NCBI GenBank assembly: GCA_907164885.2
Contig: OU015503.1
Span: 129,229,618-129,293,617, forward strand
Source: Dolomedes plantarius
Lineage: Eukaryota; Arthropoda; Arachnida; Araneae; Dolomedidae
Reading direction: 5' to 3'
DNA length: 64,000 bases
The notes beneath the pieces were generated by a model. The model did not search any database. It had not been told where the DNA came from and saw nothing but the letters and a program-made list of their open reading frames with translations. The position numbers and the translations under genes are program-made. The first letter of the stretch is position 1; every line of letters begins with the position of its first letter. This document shows positions 58,401-61,254 of the stretch, piece by piece.

Positions 58401-61254
58401 TAGCTAGCTGAATACCTGTGCTTCGCTACAGAGTACATTCAAATTAAATAGAATGGTCAATGTAAGCAGTTAATGCCAAAAAAAAAAAATTTACAAAAAA
58501 ATCGTAATGGATATTTTTATATACAAAATAATGTAGAAGAAAATATTCAAATTAAATCTAATATAACATACTAAAGAATATAGTACAGTTTGAGGAACAT
58601 TTCTTTTATTGTATTTTAATAATTTTTAGATAATGTCCAATTGTCTGCCGCATTAGAAAGAAATTTTTTTTTGTCAATTTATTTCATTGTTATGCATGTG
58701 ATGCAAAATTAATTTAAAGTATCACAAAAAGAAAAGAAACCACATGATCAGCATTTAATAAATTAAATTCAAAAAATGAATCTTAAAAATTCACCAAAAA
58801 TCAGAAAATGGAGGTAAAGATTTTTTTAAAAATATCATTTTAAAGGAATTTTTAGGATCTTTCTCGTTGTATAAATTTTATAACCCTCAGATTATTATTT
58901 TAAATGCAAACTTTAAAAAAAAAGTTACAAAAAACAGCTCAAAAATTTAATTTAAAAAATCTAAGAAGAATTTTAAAAAAAAATTTCTTAGTGCACTCCT
59001 ACACTATAAGAAGAATCGCCATGCAAAATTTCAACCCTTTAGGTCGAGCGGTTTGGTCTGCGCGTTGTCTGTCAGTCACTCAGTTACAGAACTGTTTTAT
59101 ATATATAGATATTACGAATATACCGGATGGGGCTTGGTATAGCAACTAAGGCCCTCTGGGTTGAACCCTCATCTGTAAGGGTAGACCACAGCAGGCAGCT
59201 AACCCTCCCACATACTTGCCCTTTCAAGCACCAGGGCACCCCTACCCTAGGCCAATAGGAGAGGCCAGAGGGGAGCAAGAACCACTCAGGTCAGCTGGCT
59301 AGGAGCCGATAGAGAAGGCGGATAAGTGGAGAAATTTTGAATAAATATAGAATTTGTCGAGGCTAGACGAGAGACAAAAAGACAAAGATTTAAATTTGGG
59401 TTTCATTGTAGGGACTGTTTAGGAACCAACCTAAGCCTAAACTGGTGTCTGGTCAATATTAAGAGGGAACAGTCGCAACCTTGGGCTCGTGTCCCATGAC
59501 TCAAAGATATCAGCATAATGAGGCATAGCTTACCCAGGAGAACCTCTGTTAAGTGGGATATAGTTTTTTTTAATGGCCGCTGACCCGAATAACTTGAGGG
59601 GTTGTCCATAGATAGCATCGGGAAGAAGAATGTGGTTTGTTAGAAAAATAGCTAGAATGCATTTTTCCTTCCTATCTAGCCTTAAGTATTTACTTTGTGA
59701 GTCACCATTAATGTTTTCAATAATCCCCTGATGTCATCCCAGAAAGCCGAAGCAATTACAGACGGAGTAAACACAATAGTGACGTCATTTTGTAGACGAG
59801 ATACAGCACTTCCATCATATGTTTAATTTATGACGTCATTCCAACCCATAACTTTAACCGCTGTATTTAGAAGTGCAATAAATTTGCATATTCCAAAGAT
59901 ATTGTTCATACCGCCAGGGAGCACACACTCAGCTATCGTATAAAAGCCATGTGACGAACTTCCTAGGTTATCCGGCCGTGGAAGTAGCGTGTCTGTGTGT
60001 GGTTGTTTATTTCCCTGCAATGCTCTGTGCCTACAGATGGAAGCTAAGCAATGGATCTTGAAGTATGTCTGCTTAAATCCACTCTTCGTTATTTCGCTTT
60101 GTGAACCCTTAGCTAAATATATAAGGAAAGAGGGCCGTCAATAATACATGTGTGTTCCGAGTAACTTTTTTTCAAGAAATATCATTCCTTCTGTTATAGT
60201 AGATGAACTCCGTTTGTTTAATAGAACTCTGTTTATTTAAGCGAACTTTATTTTTGAACTGCTGAACCTGTGAAAGGTTCTTTACATTACTTTGTTTCAA
60301 GAAGTGCTTATTTTTGAATGATTTTTTATAGCATTGAATTCAATTCTTTTTTGTGTGTTTATGAATAAAATTTAGTTATATTTAAAACTAGCTATAGGTT
60401 TTTATGTTTCGCTTCAAGCTTGCACACCACACTTTGAGAATAGTTTTATTGGGGTTAATTTTCAGCTACCTTTTTTTATTTATTGAGTTGATAGACCACC
60501 TTCTGTGCTAGCCATATTGGCTCTGCACCTAAAATCTAAAACTTTATTTAGAGATAGTTTATGTTTTTTTACTTTTACATTATCTATCATTTAAGGTTAT
60601 GGGCATTTCTGCCCCCAAACCTAACATGGTTTTTATGCCACCACAATTTTCACAGAGGTCAATTTTCACATGGTTTTTATGCCACCACAATTTTCACAAG
60701 GGTGACATTTGGGGGGGGGGGGGGCTCATAATTTCTCCCACCCTCTTTGACTTCATAGAAGGCCTTTCTATTCCACAGATTTAACGTGCCCCTATCAGGC
60801 CTGGACGTAAAGGTATTTAATGGCAGCATTGGGATTTGAATCGAGCACCGTCAGTGCCGAAAGCCAATATGCTACCACTAGGCTACCTCGGGCTTGTGTT
60901 TAAAAGTAACTAGGATTAATTTCTTTTAAACAGTTTTACTACCCATGATTCAGTTTTTAACTTTTGGTTAATTTTTGCTTCGCAATTTGTAATTAACATG
61001 TAAAAACTGTTCCATTAATTCCTATCTGTTTTTAATTGCTGCATTATTTCCTCAGTGAATTAGAGGTGGGACCAAACCTTTCGAAGTTAATATTAGAAGA
61101 ACTGACTGCCTCCAAAAATCCCAGATTTGTTTGGGAAATATTTCAAGTACCTCCATCATCAACGCTGTATGTGTGCTGTAGCAGTATTCATCAGAGCCCA
61201 GAGCTTCTGAAACTCATTCCTGTGAATTGCATTTTAATAGATTATGCATATCAA
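14412..61254 (+). CDS. Ankyrin-repeat / GH20 hexosaminidase-D-like fusion protein, 5' 15 exons (partial)
   Basis: Fifteen exons (14412-14499, 14732-14826, 20475-20629, 23956-24086, 40045-40180, 42472-42575, 43949-44079, 44861-45023, 48686-48870, 51564-51668, 51753-51827, 54245-54295, 54378-54436, 57353-57499, 61056-61254) all have AG acceptors, GT donors and matching phases, giving 608 uninterrupted codons. Residues 1-235 are about five or six ankyrin repeats; 237-280 a polar linker; 285-430 the small alpha/beta domain that precedes GH20 barrels ('[12 protein letters not shown]', '[14 protein letters not shown]'); from 431 the barrel ('[18 protein letters not shown]', '[13 protein letters not shown]'). 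The GH20 Asp-Glu catalytic pair is not visible: the aligned spot near residues 545-549 reads 'EVGPNLS'. No signal peptide, so the protein is probably cytosolic or nuclear, as hexosaminidase D is. Known GH20 enzymes remove N-acetylhexosamine; here a scaffold or sugar-binding role is possible. The gene continues past 61254 and its end is not found. Confidence 0.75.
14732..14826 (+). CDS. Exon 2, ankyrin/GH20-like gene
   Basis: Acceptor TTTATTTCAG, donor AAG|GTGAGT. Encodes residues 30-61, ending '[10 protein letters not shown]', the TPLHxA-like start of an ankyrin repeat. Ends in phase 0, so the repeat is completed by exon 3. Confidence 0.85.
15255..15530 (+). pseudogene. mariner transposase N-terminal fragment
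   Basis: '[19 protein letters not shown]' followed, after a stop and frameshift, by '[20 protein letters not shown]' corresponds to the two helix-turn-helix units of mariner transposases. Several stops; no catalytic domain remains. Confidence 0.55.
16100..16290. repeat. ~77-bp tandem repeat, about 2.5 copies
   Basis: CATTACAGAAATCCCCAGCTG or a variant recurs near 16103, 16181 and 16256, each followed by a TTTGTAG-type segment and CTGGCTGTATT(G/A)AACTTCC. Confidence 0.65.
17010..17066. repeat. (TA)n microsatellite
   Basis: About 55 bases of uninterrupted alternating TA, followed by CA/TA-rich sequence to 17122. Tyr-Ile ORFs over it are artefacts. Confidence 0.9.
17300..17935 (-). pseudogene. 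Tigger/pogo (CENP-B-like) transposase C-terminal half
   Basis: On the minus strand '[20 protein letters not shown]' holds a catalytic Asp of the DDE_1 family, followed by '[20 protein letters not shown]' and a helical tail with '[12 protein letters not shown]'. The downstream part (17333-17527 frame) is acidic and shifted, and stops separate the pieces. N-terminal DNA-binding part absent. Confidence 0.75.
18650..18870 (-). repeat. tRNA-derived SINE (family S1), degenerate
   Basis: On the minus strand a GAGGTAGCCAGATGGTAGTA-type A box and a TTCGAATTCC-type B box lie about 40 bases apart. The same arrangement recurs at 34722-34800, 35750-35825, 40660-40745 and 60790-60895. Confidence 0.55.
19195..19511 (+). 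pseudogene. Ty1/copia RNase H fragment
   Basis: '[18 protein letters not shown]', '[16 protein letters not shown]', '[14 protein letters not shown]' and, one frame over, '[15 protein letters not shown]' are in order the end of a copia RNase H domain. A frameshift near 19418 separates the last motif. No LTR was identified next to it. Confidence 0.8.
20475..20629 (+). CDS. Exon 3, ankyrin/GH20-like gene
   Basis: Acceptor TTTTCCAG, donor GA|GTAAGT. Residues 62-113: '[20 protein letters not shown]' and '[10 protein letters not shown]' are one complete ankyrin repeat and the start of the next. Ends in phase 2. Confidence 0.88.
20630..23955. other. Intron 3: mostly unassigned AT-rich sequence plus one Helitron
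   Basis: 20630-22461 and 23175-23955 show no gene or clear repeat boundary. Short ORFs there have no recognisable features. Confidence 0.5.
22462..23174 (+). mobile_element. Helitron family 1, full-length copy
   Basis: A|TCTATATATATAAAACAG at the 5' end and ATTCAGCTAG|T at the 3' end, 713 bases. Same order of motifs as the 7398 copy, for example GCATGGCGATTCTTCTTATA and the GTACTCTGTAGCGAA 3' region. Confidence 0.8.
23956..24086 (+). CDS. Exon 4, ankyrin/GH20-like gene
   Basis: Acceptor TTGCTTAG, donor TTAG|GTATGT. Residues 113-156: '[17 protein letters not shown]' and '[19 protein letters not shown]', strong ankyrin signatures. It is flanked by inverted Helitron copies (22462-23174 and 24310-25007). 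Confidence 0.88.
24310..25007 (-). mobile_element. Helitron family 1, inverted copy cut by the gypsy insertion
   Basis: Its 3' end (CTAGCTGAATACCCATG on the plus strand) is at 24310. The copy runs to GAAGAATCGCCAT and then abuts the LTR at 25008, so the retrotransposon landed in it. The 5' terminus is not recovered beyond 34639. Confidence 0.75.
25004..25007. repeat. Target-site duplication CCAT (left)
   Basis: CCAT here matches CCAT at 34636-34639 directly after the other LTR. Four bases fits the gypsy group. Confidence 0.8.
25008..26346 (-). repeat. 3' LTR (element orientation)
   Basis: Plus-strand ends TGTTGTAACC and GTCAGCACAACA give inverted TGTTGT/ACAACA termini. Near-identical to 33303-34635. 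Confidence 0.95.
26347..26362 (-). other. Polypurine tract
   Basis: On the minus strand CAGGGGGAAGTAATAA sits directly before the 3' LTR start TGTTGTGCTGAC. This is the expected position for plus-strand DNA priming. Confidence 0.75.
26363..27586 (-). other. 3' untranslated part of the gypsy element
   Basis: About 1.2 kb between pol and the polypurine tract. Short ORFs at 26649-26921 and 26943-27128 show neither signal peptide plus membrane anchor nor another env trait. Confidence 0.6.
27587..32110 (-). CDS. pol: pol polyprotein of the gypsy element (protease, RT, RNase H, integrase)
   Basis: A single open frame of about 1492 codons from 32065, entered from gag by a -1 shift near 32110. Positions are counted from 32065. 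Protease: '[12 protein letters not shown]', active-site Asp near 37. Long Asn/Lys-rich spacer to about 300. Reverse transcriptase about 480-665 with '[17 protein letters not shown]' and the catalytic 'YLDD' near 633. RNase H with 'NTDASG' near 780 and '[11 protein letters not shown]'. Integrase: His-His-Cys-Cys zinc region around 993-1025 and Asp ('IGMDAVGP', 1054), Asp ('ITDRGSS', 1113), Glu ('GVVERV', 1150). A basic 'GxYRVKAQ' segment resembles the GPY/F module. The last ~200 residues are Asn/Ser-rich with no known domain. All key catalytic residues are present and there is no stop, so this half looks intact. Confidence 0.93.
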   Translation of the reverse strand, partial: KFKLVQGQSRHTPLTLSKPLECVRIDSLFNVNDSLPIIEVYIDDIRVKCLIDTGASINLINNLVIDKCVKKGYDIQQSDCALRVLGITNDQLMITKKVNLTQKIKREKINVQFYIDNNNSKLNYDAILGLQFLIQNNVKIDCQEKNIQNNKFNMAWLNVKDRSRVNVNDNYECNLINDSTNKKDNKFQGNYNRQHYVSKFKTQRNNNQTKSRPYQNKYRGTDVTQFKQNANNNVYDNHNHTITKSPYKKQAKLKKGHLENNSEVETVNKNLKNVEIKDKSNNSNDNMHQNTDKSNCKISSDIQVTNVTTNDNCMGKDTNNIQYEHIQFHDNSVIGRTLMKHIIPPRSELLVWVHTGNKMLDSNTVLIQPSRHSLANPWVVSNSVNDNNNGNKYLVKVANFSDEDLHINKNTRLVSVEPIVVSRMEEAEVNVIGEKSIDEDLELFGGQFDLAHIQNEEQKSKLLALLHKHSDVFADSVQKLTGCNTVSHRIYLSDEVPIRQKPYRTPHALKDELKTQINQLLDSGIISVSDSPYASPIILVKKKNNSYRLVCDYRKLNVKTQPLPFPLPLITDLLDSLHGAKFYSSLDLCSGYWQMNLNPTDRHKTAFCTDFGLYQWNRLPQGLKNAASSFQRLLGIVLAGLKEWNINTYLDDLIIASETFEEHLDKLDMVFKRLGKHNLKVNPAKCQLVKDKIVYLGFQVVDGKILPDSRNVEAVRNFPIPKNKKQVRSFLGLCNFYRKFIKNFAHIAIPLTNLTKQKVTFEWGDVADLAFNELKENLVSYPCLMLPDVKENFVLNTDASGYAIGAVLSQKGEDGMNHPVAYASRRLNDAETRYSVFERETLAVVWAINYFRQYLYGRKFKLYCDQKALSYALKLKDSGRVARWVLALQNYDFDIEHVPGKINVPADVLSRLVNVATVQEVETKINPFPTNRLKLMQQTDNKCKNLIDQLKTVSELNIKGNTYFLKDDILYCIPKYNKSKFNIEKLFVPKTLISEVLTLAHDSITAAHPGFKRTLYRVKQNYFWPGMYRHIANYVLSCVSCLERRGFKSKQKAPLQRIQITSRPFERIGMDAVGPLPITEAGNRYILVISDYFTRWVEAYPVTDIKTETVTATLEKFICTHGISEHMITDRGSSFLAHSIRKVYEKLGINKHFSTSYHPSTDGVVERVNATIINSLKHLVDSTENEWDRYLHSAVLAHRTAFHSAIQDTPAHLVYGRDLTLLLTLLTSPSARSYADQRDLAEDLTLRMQEAFKTVKENLIIAAERQESYRLKNCKDKNIKVGDLVMLFTPATKVGQSKKFTKFNRGTYRVKAQASPVNYKIVNINSPSDEQVVHVDRLTLIPDRIIFPSLTVPEETTTPLSPKVNVNNHDESQYNYIDDQITMPFFPPLTRSPNYQYVIPNFSISNNQTHSNVVNSQNGPASPYALDDIEISDVSFLDNNSDFSNDSVVQDTHANVDVQSNFNSSNNNLTNSQIVTRSKNTKSTGKCNYNLRPRDNNGFVKKVNNKK
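32043..32110 (-). promoter_or_regulatory. -1 ribosomal frameshift signal at the gag/pol junction
   Basis: The heptamer A AAT TTA (32110-32104) lies in the gag frame two codons before the gag stop, and pol is in the -1 frame. After an 8-base spacer a possible H-type pseudoknot follows: stem 1 CAGGGG (32095-32090) with CCCCTTG (32056-32050, one bulge), stem 2 ACACAC (about 32081-32076) with GTGTGT (32048-32043). Heptamer, spacer and structure match the canonical layout; function is inferred. Confidence 0.7.
32098..33015 (-). pseudogene. gag: gag of the gypsy element (one internal stop)
   Basis: The frame starts at an ATG at 33015 (an in-frame GTG lies just upstream). The N-terminal part looks like a retrotransposon capsid ('[20 protein letters not shown]', '[13 protein letters not shown]', '[10 protein letters not shown]'). 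A TAA at 32611-32613 interrupts it; the same frame then stays open to the TAG at 32098-32100. Near the end is a nucleocapsid zinc knuckle, Cys-X2-Cys-X4-His-X4-Cys ('[14 protein letters not shown]'), after a basic stretch and a predicted coiled segment (about 32330-32390). Gag would form the particle and bind RNA. With the stop, this copy could make full Gag only by readthrough or not at all. The frame overlaps pol at the -1 shift site. Confidence 0.85.
33285..33301 (-). other. tRNA primer-binding site
   Basis: Two bases inside the 5' LTR the minus strand reads TGGTGCCGTGAGAGCG, starting with the TGG complementary to a tRNA CCA end. I cannot assign the tRNA from memory. Confidence 0.65.
33303..34635 (-). 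repeat. 5' LTR (element orientation)
   Basis: Same ends as the other LTR. Small differences include a 3-base shortening in the GATTCTCCTTCTCC region. A TATA or start site was not assigned. Confidence 0.95.
34636..34639. repeat. Target-site duplication CCAT (right)
   Basis: Partner of 25004-25007. Confidence 0.8.
34690..34860 (-). repeat. tRNA-derived SINE (family S1), copy
   Basis: The minus strand has a TGAGGTGACTAGTGATGGCA-type A box and GCTCTGTTCGAATCCTAG as B box. The plus-strand CAGCCCCTTATATATTAATAAGGGGCTGAGG forms a perfect inverted repeat near 34786-34806. Confidence 0.55.
34916..35500 (-). mobile_element. IS630/mariner-related element with ~130-bp inverted ends
   Basis: TA|CAGGGTTATCAGGAAAG on the left mirrors CTTTCCTGATAACCTTG|TA on the right; the similarity extends inward about 130 bases. 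TA flanks both sides. The centre reads, on the minus strand, degraded transposase ending in 'GSHVEQL' then stop, the typical C-terminus of this group. A 20-base palindrome (CACAAAATCTTTG/CAAAGATTTTGTG) lies near 35190-35218. Confidence 0.7.
35560..35830 (-). repeat. tRNA-derived SINE (family S1), copy
   Basis: The minus strand shows GAGGTAGCCTAGTTGTGGCA (A box) and CAGTTTGAATCCTGCC (B box). The rest of the body matches 40380-40660 loosely (CACTGTATCT... CCATAAGGCCT... GCTGAAATTT). Confidence 0.55.
35858..36635 (-). mobile_element. Helitron family 1, inverted copy, split by a pogo element
   Basis: 3' end CTAGCTGAATACCCATGC at 35858. The 5' terminus is interrupted at 36635 and resumes after 38363 as TATATAGAT, which restores the family's TCTATATA start on the minus strand. 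Confidence 0.75.
36930..37694 (-). pseudogene. pogo/Tigger (CENP-B/jerky-like) transposase, N-terminal and partial DDE domain
   Basis: From the minus-strand ATG at 37694: '[20 protein letters not shown]' and '[19 protein letters not shown]' form the CENP-B N-terminal helix-turn-helix. A frameshift near 37500 leads to '[17 protein letters not shown]', the second DNA-binding unit, and further on 'NADETAFF' holds the first catalytic Asp. The frame contains stops, and the C-terminal half with the remaining catalytic Asp residues is deleted. Confidence 0.8.
37737..37919 (+). repeat. tRNA-derived SINE (family S2) with 10-bp target duplication
   Basis: A box TGGCCGAATGGCTAGGGTGC and B box GGTTCGAGTCC, tRNA-Ser/Leu-like spacing, ending in (AAACC)n. 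AGGAAGAAAA flanks it on both sides (37727-37736 and 37920-37929). It does not fold as a functional tRNA, because the 3' acceptor half is replaced by SINE body. Confidence 0.85.
38780..39157 (+). repeat. tRNA-derived SINE (family S3) with 13-bp target duplication
   Basis: A-box-like GTGGCCCAGTTGGCAGGAGC and B-box-like CCTGGTTTGATGCTCGTC. Body of about 378 bases ending GGAAACAACAAC. AAACAGTCAAAAT is repeated at 38767-38779 and 39158-39170. A palindrome GGACCTAGG...CCTAGGTCC lies near 39082-39108. Confidence 0.8.
40045..40180 (+). CDS. Exon 5, ankyrin/GH20-like gene
   Basis: Acceptor CTTTCTCAG, donor GCGG|GTTTGT. Residues 157-202 contain '[20 protein letters not shown]' and '[14 protein letters not shown]', the best consensus ankyrin repeat of the gene. 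The donor is weaker than the others but keeps phase 2 with exon 6. Confidence 0.85.
40380..40860 (+). repeat. tRNA-derived SINE (family S1), plus-strand copies
   Basis: GAGGTAGCATATTGGCTTTC (A box) and TTCGATCAAATCC (B box) lie at 40665-40715. The upstream 280 bases contain two diverged repeats of 'CACTGT...CTGAAATTT...CACTAAGAAA'. Confidence 0.5.
41167..41428. repeat. Compound (TA)n/(TATATG)n microsatellite, ~260 bp
   Basis: Alternating purine-pyrimidine over the whole stretch, interrupted only by TG or CA steps. All six frames give Tyr-Ile ORFs that are artefacts. Confidence 0.92.
41431..41600. mobile_element. pogo-type MITE, 170 bp, TA-flanked
   Basis: TA|CAGTGGAATCTCGATCGATC on the left and GATCGAGATTCCACTG|TA on the right. 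No coding. A diverged copy lies at 61728-61881. Confidence 0.85.
41659..42219 (+). mobile_element. mariner remnant with ~25-bp inverted ends
   Basis: AGGGTTGTAAATAAAGTTGT on the left mirrors ACTTTATTTACAACCCT on the right. Inside, on the plus strand, '[13 protein letters not shown]' and 'STGDYIEGM' then stop correspond to the second catalytic region and C-terminus of mariner transposase. In 'PPYSPG' the catalytic Asp of 'YSPD' is lost, as read. Confidence 0.7.
42472..42575 (+). CDS. Exon 6, ankyrin/GH20-like gene
   Basis: Acceptor TATCCATTTAG, donor AATG|GTAAGT. Residues 202-236: '[20 protein letters not shown]' closes the ankyrin array, followed by an acidic and serine-rich turn. Ends in phase 1. 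Confidence 0.85.
42576..43948. other. Intron 6: nothing supported
   Basis: AT-rich. A 43139-43291 plus-strand ORF begins '[13 protein letters not shown]' and might be a P-element/THAP9 relic, but is too short to call. Confidence 0.4.
43949..44079 (+). CDS. Exon 7, ankyrin/GH20-like gene (linker)
   Basis: Acceptor TCTTTGCAG, donor CCCAG|GTAAGT. Residues 237-280 are polar, rich in Ser, Glu and Leu ('[17 protein letters not shown]'), with no domain signature. It links the ankyrin array to the GH20-like part. Ends in phase 0. Confidence 0.8.
44080..44860. other. Intron 7: partial pogo-type terminus
   Basis: TA|CAGTGAGGTCCCGATAATTT at 44454 looks like a Tigger terminus. A related segment (GCTAATCCGAATCAGAAGC, ATATTTGCATAAATGTTAC) lies near 53845-53975. 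No paired end in this intron. Confidence 0.4.
44861..45023 (+). CDS. Exon 8, ankyrin/GH20-like gene
   Basis: Acceptor CTAATTGACAG, donor GACA|GTAAGT. Residues 281-335. '[20 protein letters not shown]' is the Trp-Pro-x-Pro strand that opens the N-terminal domain of hexosaminidases. Ends in phase 1. Confidence 0.83.
45159..45900 (-). mobile_element. Tigger/jerky-like element, 742 bp, TA-flanked
   Basis: TA|CAGTACAACCTCCCAAATCC mirrors GACTTGGGAGGTTGTATTG|TA. The minus-strand ORF at 45415-45678 has '[20 protein letters not shown]' and '[12 protein letters not shown]', the acidic C-terminal tail of Tigger/jerky transposases. The catalytic part is deleted. Confidence 0.8.
46395..47009 (+). mobile_element. 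Solo LTR (family L1), plus orientation
   Basis: Starts TGTTGGGATACTCCCC and ends TTTTGTCAACA. The 5-bp duplication ATGTA flanks it (46390-46394 and 47010-47014). An AAAATAAA poly(A) signal lies near 46859. Matches the LTRs at 55400-56566. No internal region is attached, so it arose by LTR-LTR recombination. Confidence 0.8.
47780..48055 (-). pseudogene. Ty1/copia integrase fragment
   Basis: The minus strand reads '[17 protein letters not shown]', a stop, then '[20 protein letters not shown]', which fits the catalytic Glu region of copia integrases ('E-R-x-N-R-x-L-x-x-x-A-R-x-x-L'). About 90 residues remain; no other pol domain is nearby. Confidence 0.7.
48686..48870 (+). CDS. Exon 9, ankyrin/GH20-like gene
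   Basis: Acceptor TCCTTTAG, donor GAACAA|GTAAGT. Residues 335-396. Ends with '[13 protein letters not shown]', the 'ESYxLxV' strand that precedes 'I-x-A' in the GH20b domain. Ends in phase 0. Confidence 0.83.
49080..50578. mobile_element. hAT-type non-autonomous element with a nested pogo insertion
   Basis: CTGGGGTTCCCAACC at the left and GTTGGGAATCCCTG at the right are inverted. The flanks GTGTAAAC (49072-49079) and GTTTAAAC (50579-50586) form an 8-bp duplication with one mismatch. Without the insertion at 49465-50407 it is about 556 bases and matches 62246-62951. Confidence 0.8.
49465..50407 (+). mobile_element. pogo/Tigger-like element nested in the hAT element
   Basis: TA|CAGTGATCAGTGGTTATAAG mirrors CTTATAAGCGGAAATCACTA|TA. 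The plus strand keeps a transposase tail, '[20 protein letters not shown]' and '[12 protein letters not shown]' then stop, resembling the C-terminal tail of Tigger proteins. A second, diverged copy lies at about 52226-52850. Confidence 0.7.
51168..51445. mobile_element. Foldback/MITE-like element with ~45-bp inverted ends
   Basis: ATTTTGAAAAGGAGTCATCT near 51181 mirrors AGATGACTCCTTTTCAAAAT near 51402. The centre holds a C13-A21 homopolymer pair (51226-51259). Target duplication not resolved. Confidence 0.6.
51564..51668 (+). CDS. Exon 10, ankyrin/GH20-like gene
   Basis: Acceptor GTTTTGCAG, donor TTATTT|GTAAGT. Residues 397-431: '[20 protein letters not shown]', the helix found in hexosaminidases as 'G-x-x-Y-A/G-L-x-T-L-x-Q-L'. 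Confidence 0.85.
51753..51827 (+). CDS. Exon 11, ankyrin/GH20-like gene
   Basis: Acceptor CATTTATAG, donor TCAATG|GTAAGA. Residues 432-456: '[19 protein letters not shown]' corresponds to the 'I-x-D-x-P-x-x-x-x-R-G-x-x-L-D' first barrel strand of GH20. The intron before it is only 84 bases. Confidence 0.85.
52080..52220. repeat. (TA)n/(TATG)n microsatellite
   Basis: Continuous alternating TA with TATG steps. It abuts the left side of the pogo copy that follows. Confidence 0.9.
52226..52850 (+). mobile_element. pogo/Tigger-like element, second diverged copy
   Basis: Parallels 49720-50400 closely, e.g. GTGAATCTTGGTCTGAGACT, AGGTATAAACAGCCTCCTGA and a repeated CTTATAAGAATCA near its right end. 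The left terminus has been replaced by the TA microsatellite. Confidence 0.65.
52851..52992. repeat. (TA)n/(TATG)n microsatellite
   Basis: Alternating TA/TATG following the right end of the pogo copy. Confidence 0.9.
54245..54295 (+). CDS. Exon 12, ankyrin/GH20-like gene (51 nt)
   Basis: Acceptor TCTCTTTTAG, donor AGACAA|GTAAGC. Seventeen codons, residues 457-473, '[15 protein letters not shown]', the helix after barrel strand 1. Phase 0 on both sides, so skipping it would keep the frame. Confidence 0.8.
54378..54436 (+). CDS. Exon 13, ankyrin/GH20-like gene (59 nt)
   Basis: Acceptor ATGTTTCAG, donor AATAA|GTAAGA. Residues 474-493, '[19 protein letters not shown]', matching barrel strand 2 and the 'E-x-x-F-P-Y' pattern of hexosaminidase D rather than the lysosomal 'H-W-H-x-x-D'. 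Ends in phase 2. Confidence 0.8.
54705..55341 (-). mobile_element. IS630/mariner-related element with ~140-bp inverted ends
   Basis: TA|CAGTATGTCCAGCGAAGGAG mirrors CTTCGCTGGCCATGCTG|TA and the match continues about 140 bases inward. The minus strand of 54880-55160 reads degraded transposase ('[19 protein letters not shown]', 'ISVETLQGC') with several stops. Confidence 0.8.
55342..55399. repeat. (TA)n microsatellite
   Basis: About 58 bases of pure TA between the IS630-like element and solo LTR B. Confidence 0.9.
55400..56566 (-). mobile_element. Solo LTR B (family L1), interrupted by solo LTR A
   Basis: On the minus strand it runs TGTTAGGATAC...ATCAGACCAACA. The two halves (56566-56283 and 55708-55400) join across LTR A. 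ATATA flanks both ends, though the left side is a TA repeat, so that duplication is weak. Confidence 0.78.
55714..56277 (-). mobile_element. Solo LTR A (family L1), nested in LTR B
   Basis: Minus-strand TGTTGGGATACTCCC...ATCACGAACA, 564 bases, flanked by the perfect 5-bp duplication CATAT (55709-55713 and 56278-56282). A poly(A) signal (GAATAAATC on the minus strand) is present. It is diverged from B, so the insertions are separate events. Confidence 0.85.
57353..57499 (+). CDS. Exon 14, ankyrin/GH20-like gene
   Basis: Acceptor TTCTTTTGCAG, donor GCAAA|GTGAGT. Residues 493-542. '[20 protein letters not shown]' matches the GH20 strand that ends in 'IPxIDxPGH'; the Gly of PGH is replaced here by Asn. 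Ends in phase 2. Confidence 0.85.
57650..58390 (-). mobile_element. mariner element with ~140-bp inverted ends, broken transposase
   Basis: TA|CAAGGTGTGCCCATAAAGTA mirrors TACTTTATGGGCGCACCTTG|TA with a long inward match (through CTCACCTTCAAATAAATTTA). On the minus strand '[20 protein letters not shown]' and '[10 protein letters not shown]' are the catalytic Asp motifs of mariner. N-terminal half deleted, stops present. Confidence 0.85.
58404..59109 (-). mobile_element. Helitron family 1, full-length inverted copy
   Basis: CTAGCTGAATACCTGTGC at 58404 (3' end, with intact GCGAAGC on the minus strand) and CTGTTTTATATATATAGA at 59109 (5' end). 706 bases. Confidence 0.8.
59725..60075 (+). promoter_or_regulatory. 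Promoter-like segment: CRE sites plus TATA box, in an intron
   Basis: Two TGACGTCA-like CRE motifs (about 59782 and 59832) and a near-match (59732) precede CGTATAAAAGCC, a strong TATA box near 59940. About 100 bases later an ATG (60039) opens a nine-codon stretch ending at a GTATGT donor-like site (60061). The GC-richer block 59115-60130 could be a solo LTR, but no ends were found. Confidence 0.4.
60540..60900 (-). repeat. tRNA-derived SINE (family S1), copy
   Basis: On the minus strand GAGGTAGCCTAGTGGTAGCA (A box) and GATTCAAATCCC (B box) start the element, followed by a body with a 15-base C tract (60709-60723 is G on the plus strand). The phrase ATGGTTTTTATGCCACCACA is duplicated at 60627 and 60668. 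Confidence 0.65.
61056..61254 (+). CDS. Exon 15, ankyrin/GH20-like gene
   Basis: Acceptor TTTCCTCAG, donor TATCAA|GTAATT. Residues 542-608. '[16 protein letters not shown]' falls where GH20 enzymes have 'HxGxDE', then 'RFVWEIF' and '[10 protein letters not shown]' match later barrel strands. Ends in phase 0; the next exon was not found in the remaining 2.7 kb. Confidence 0.78.

Larger units (their letters stand above)
57500..61055. other. Intron 14: mariner, Helitron, promoter-like segment, SINE
   Basis: Elements are listed separately; no host coding sequence found. Confidence 0.5.
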
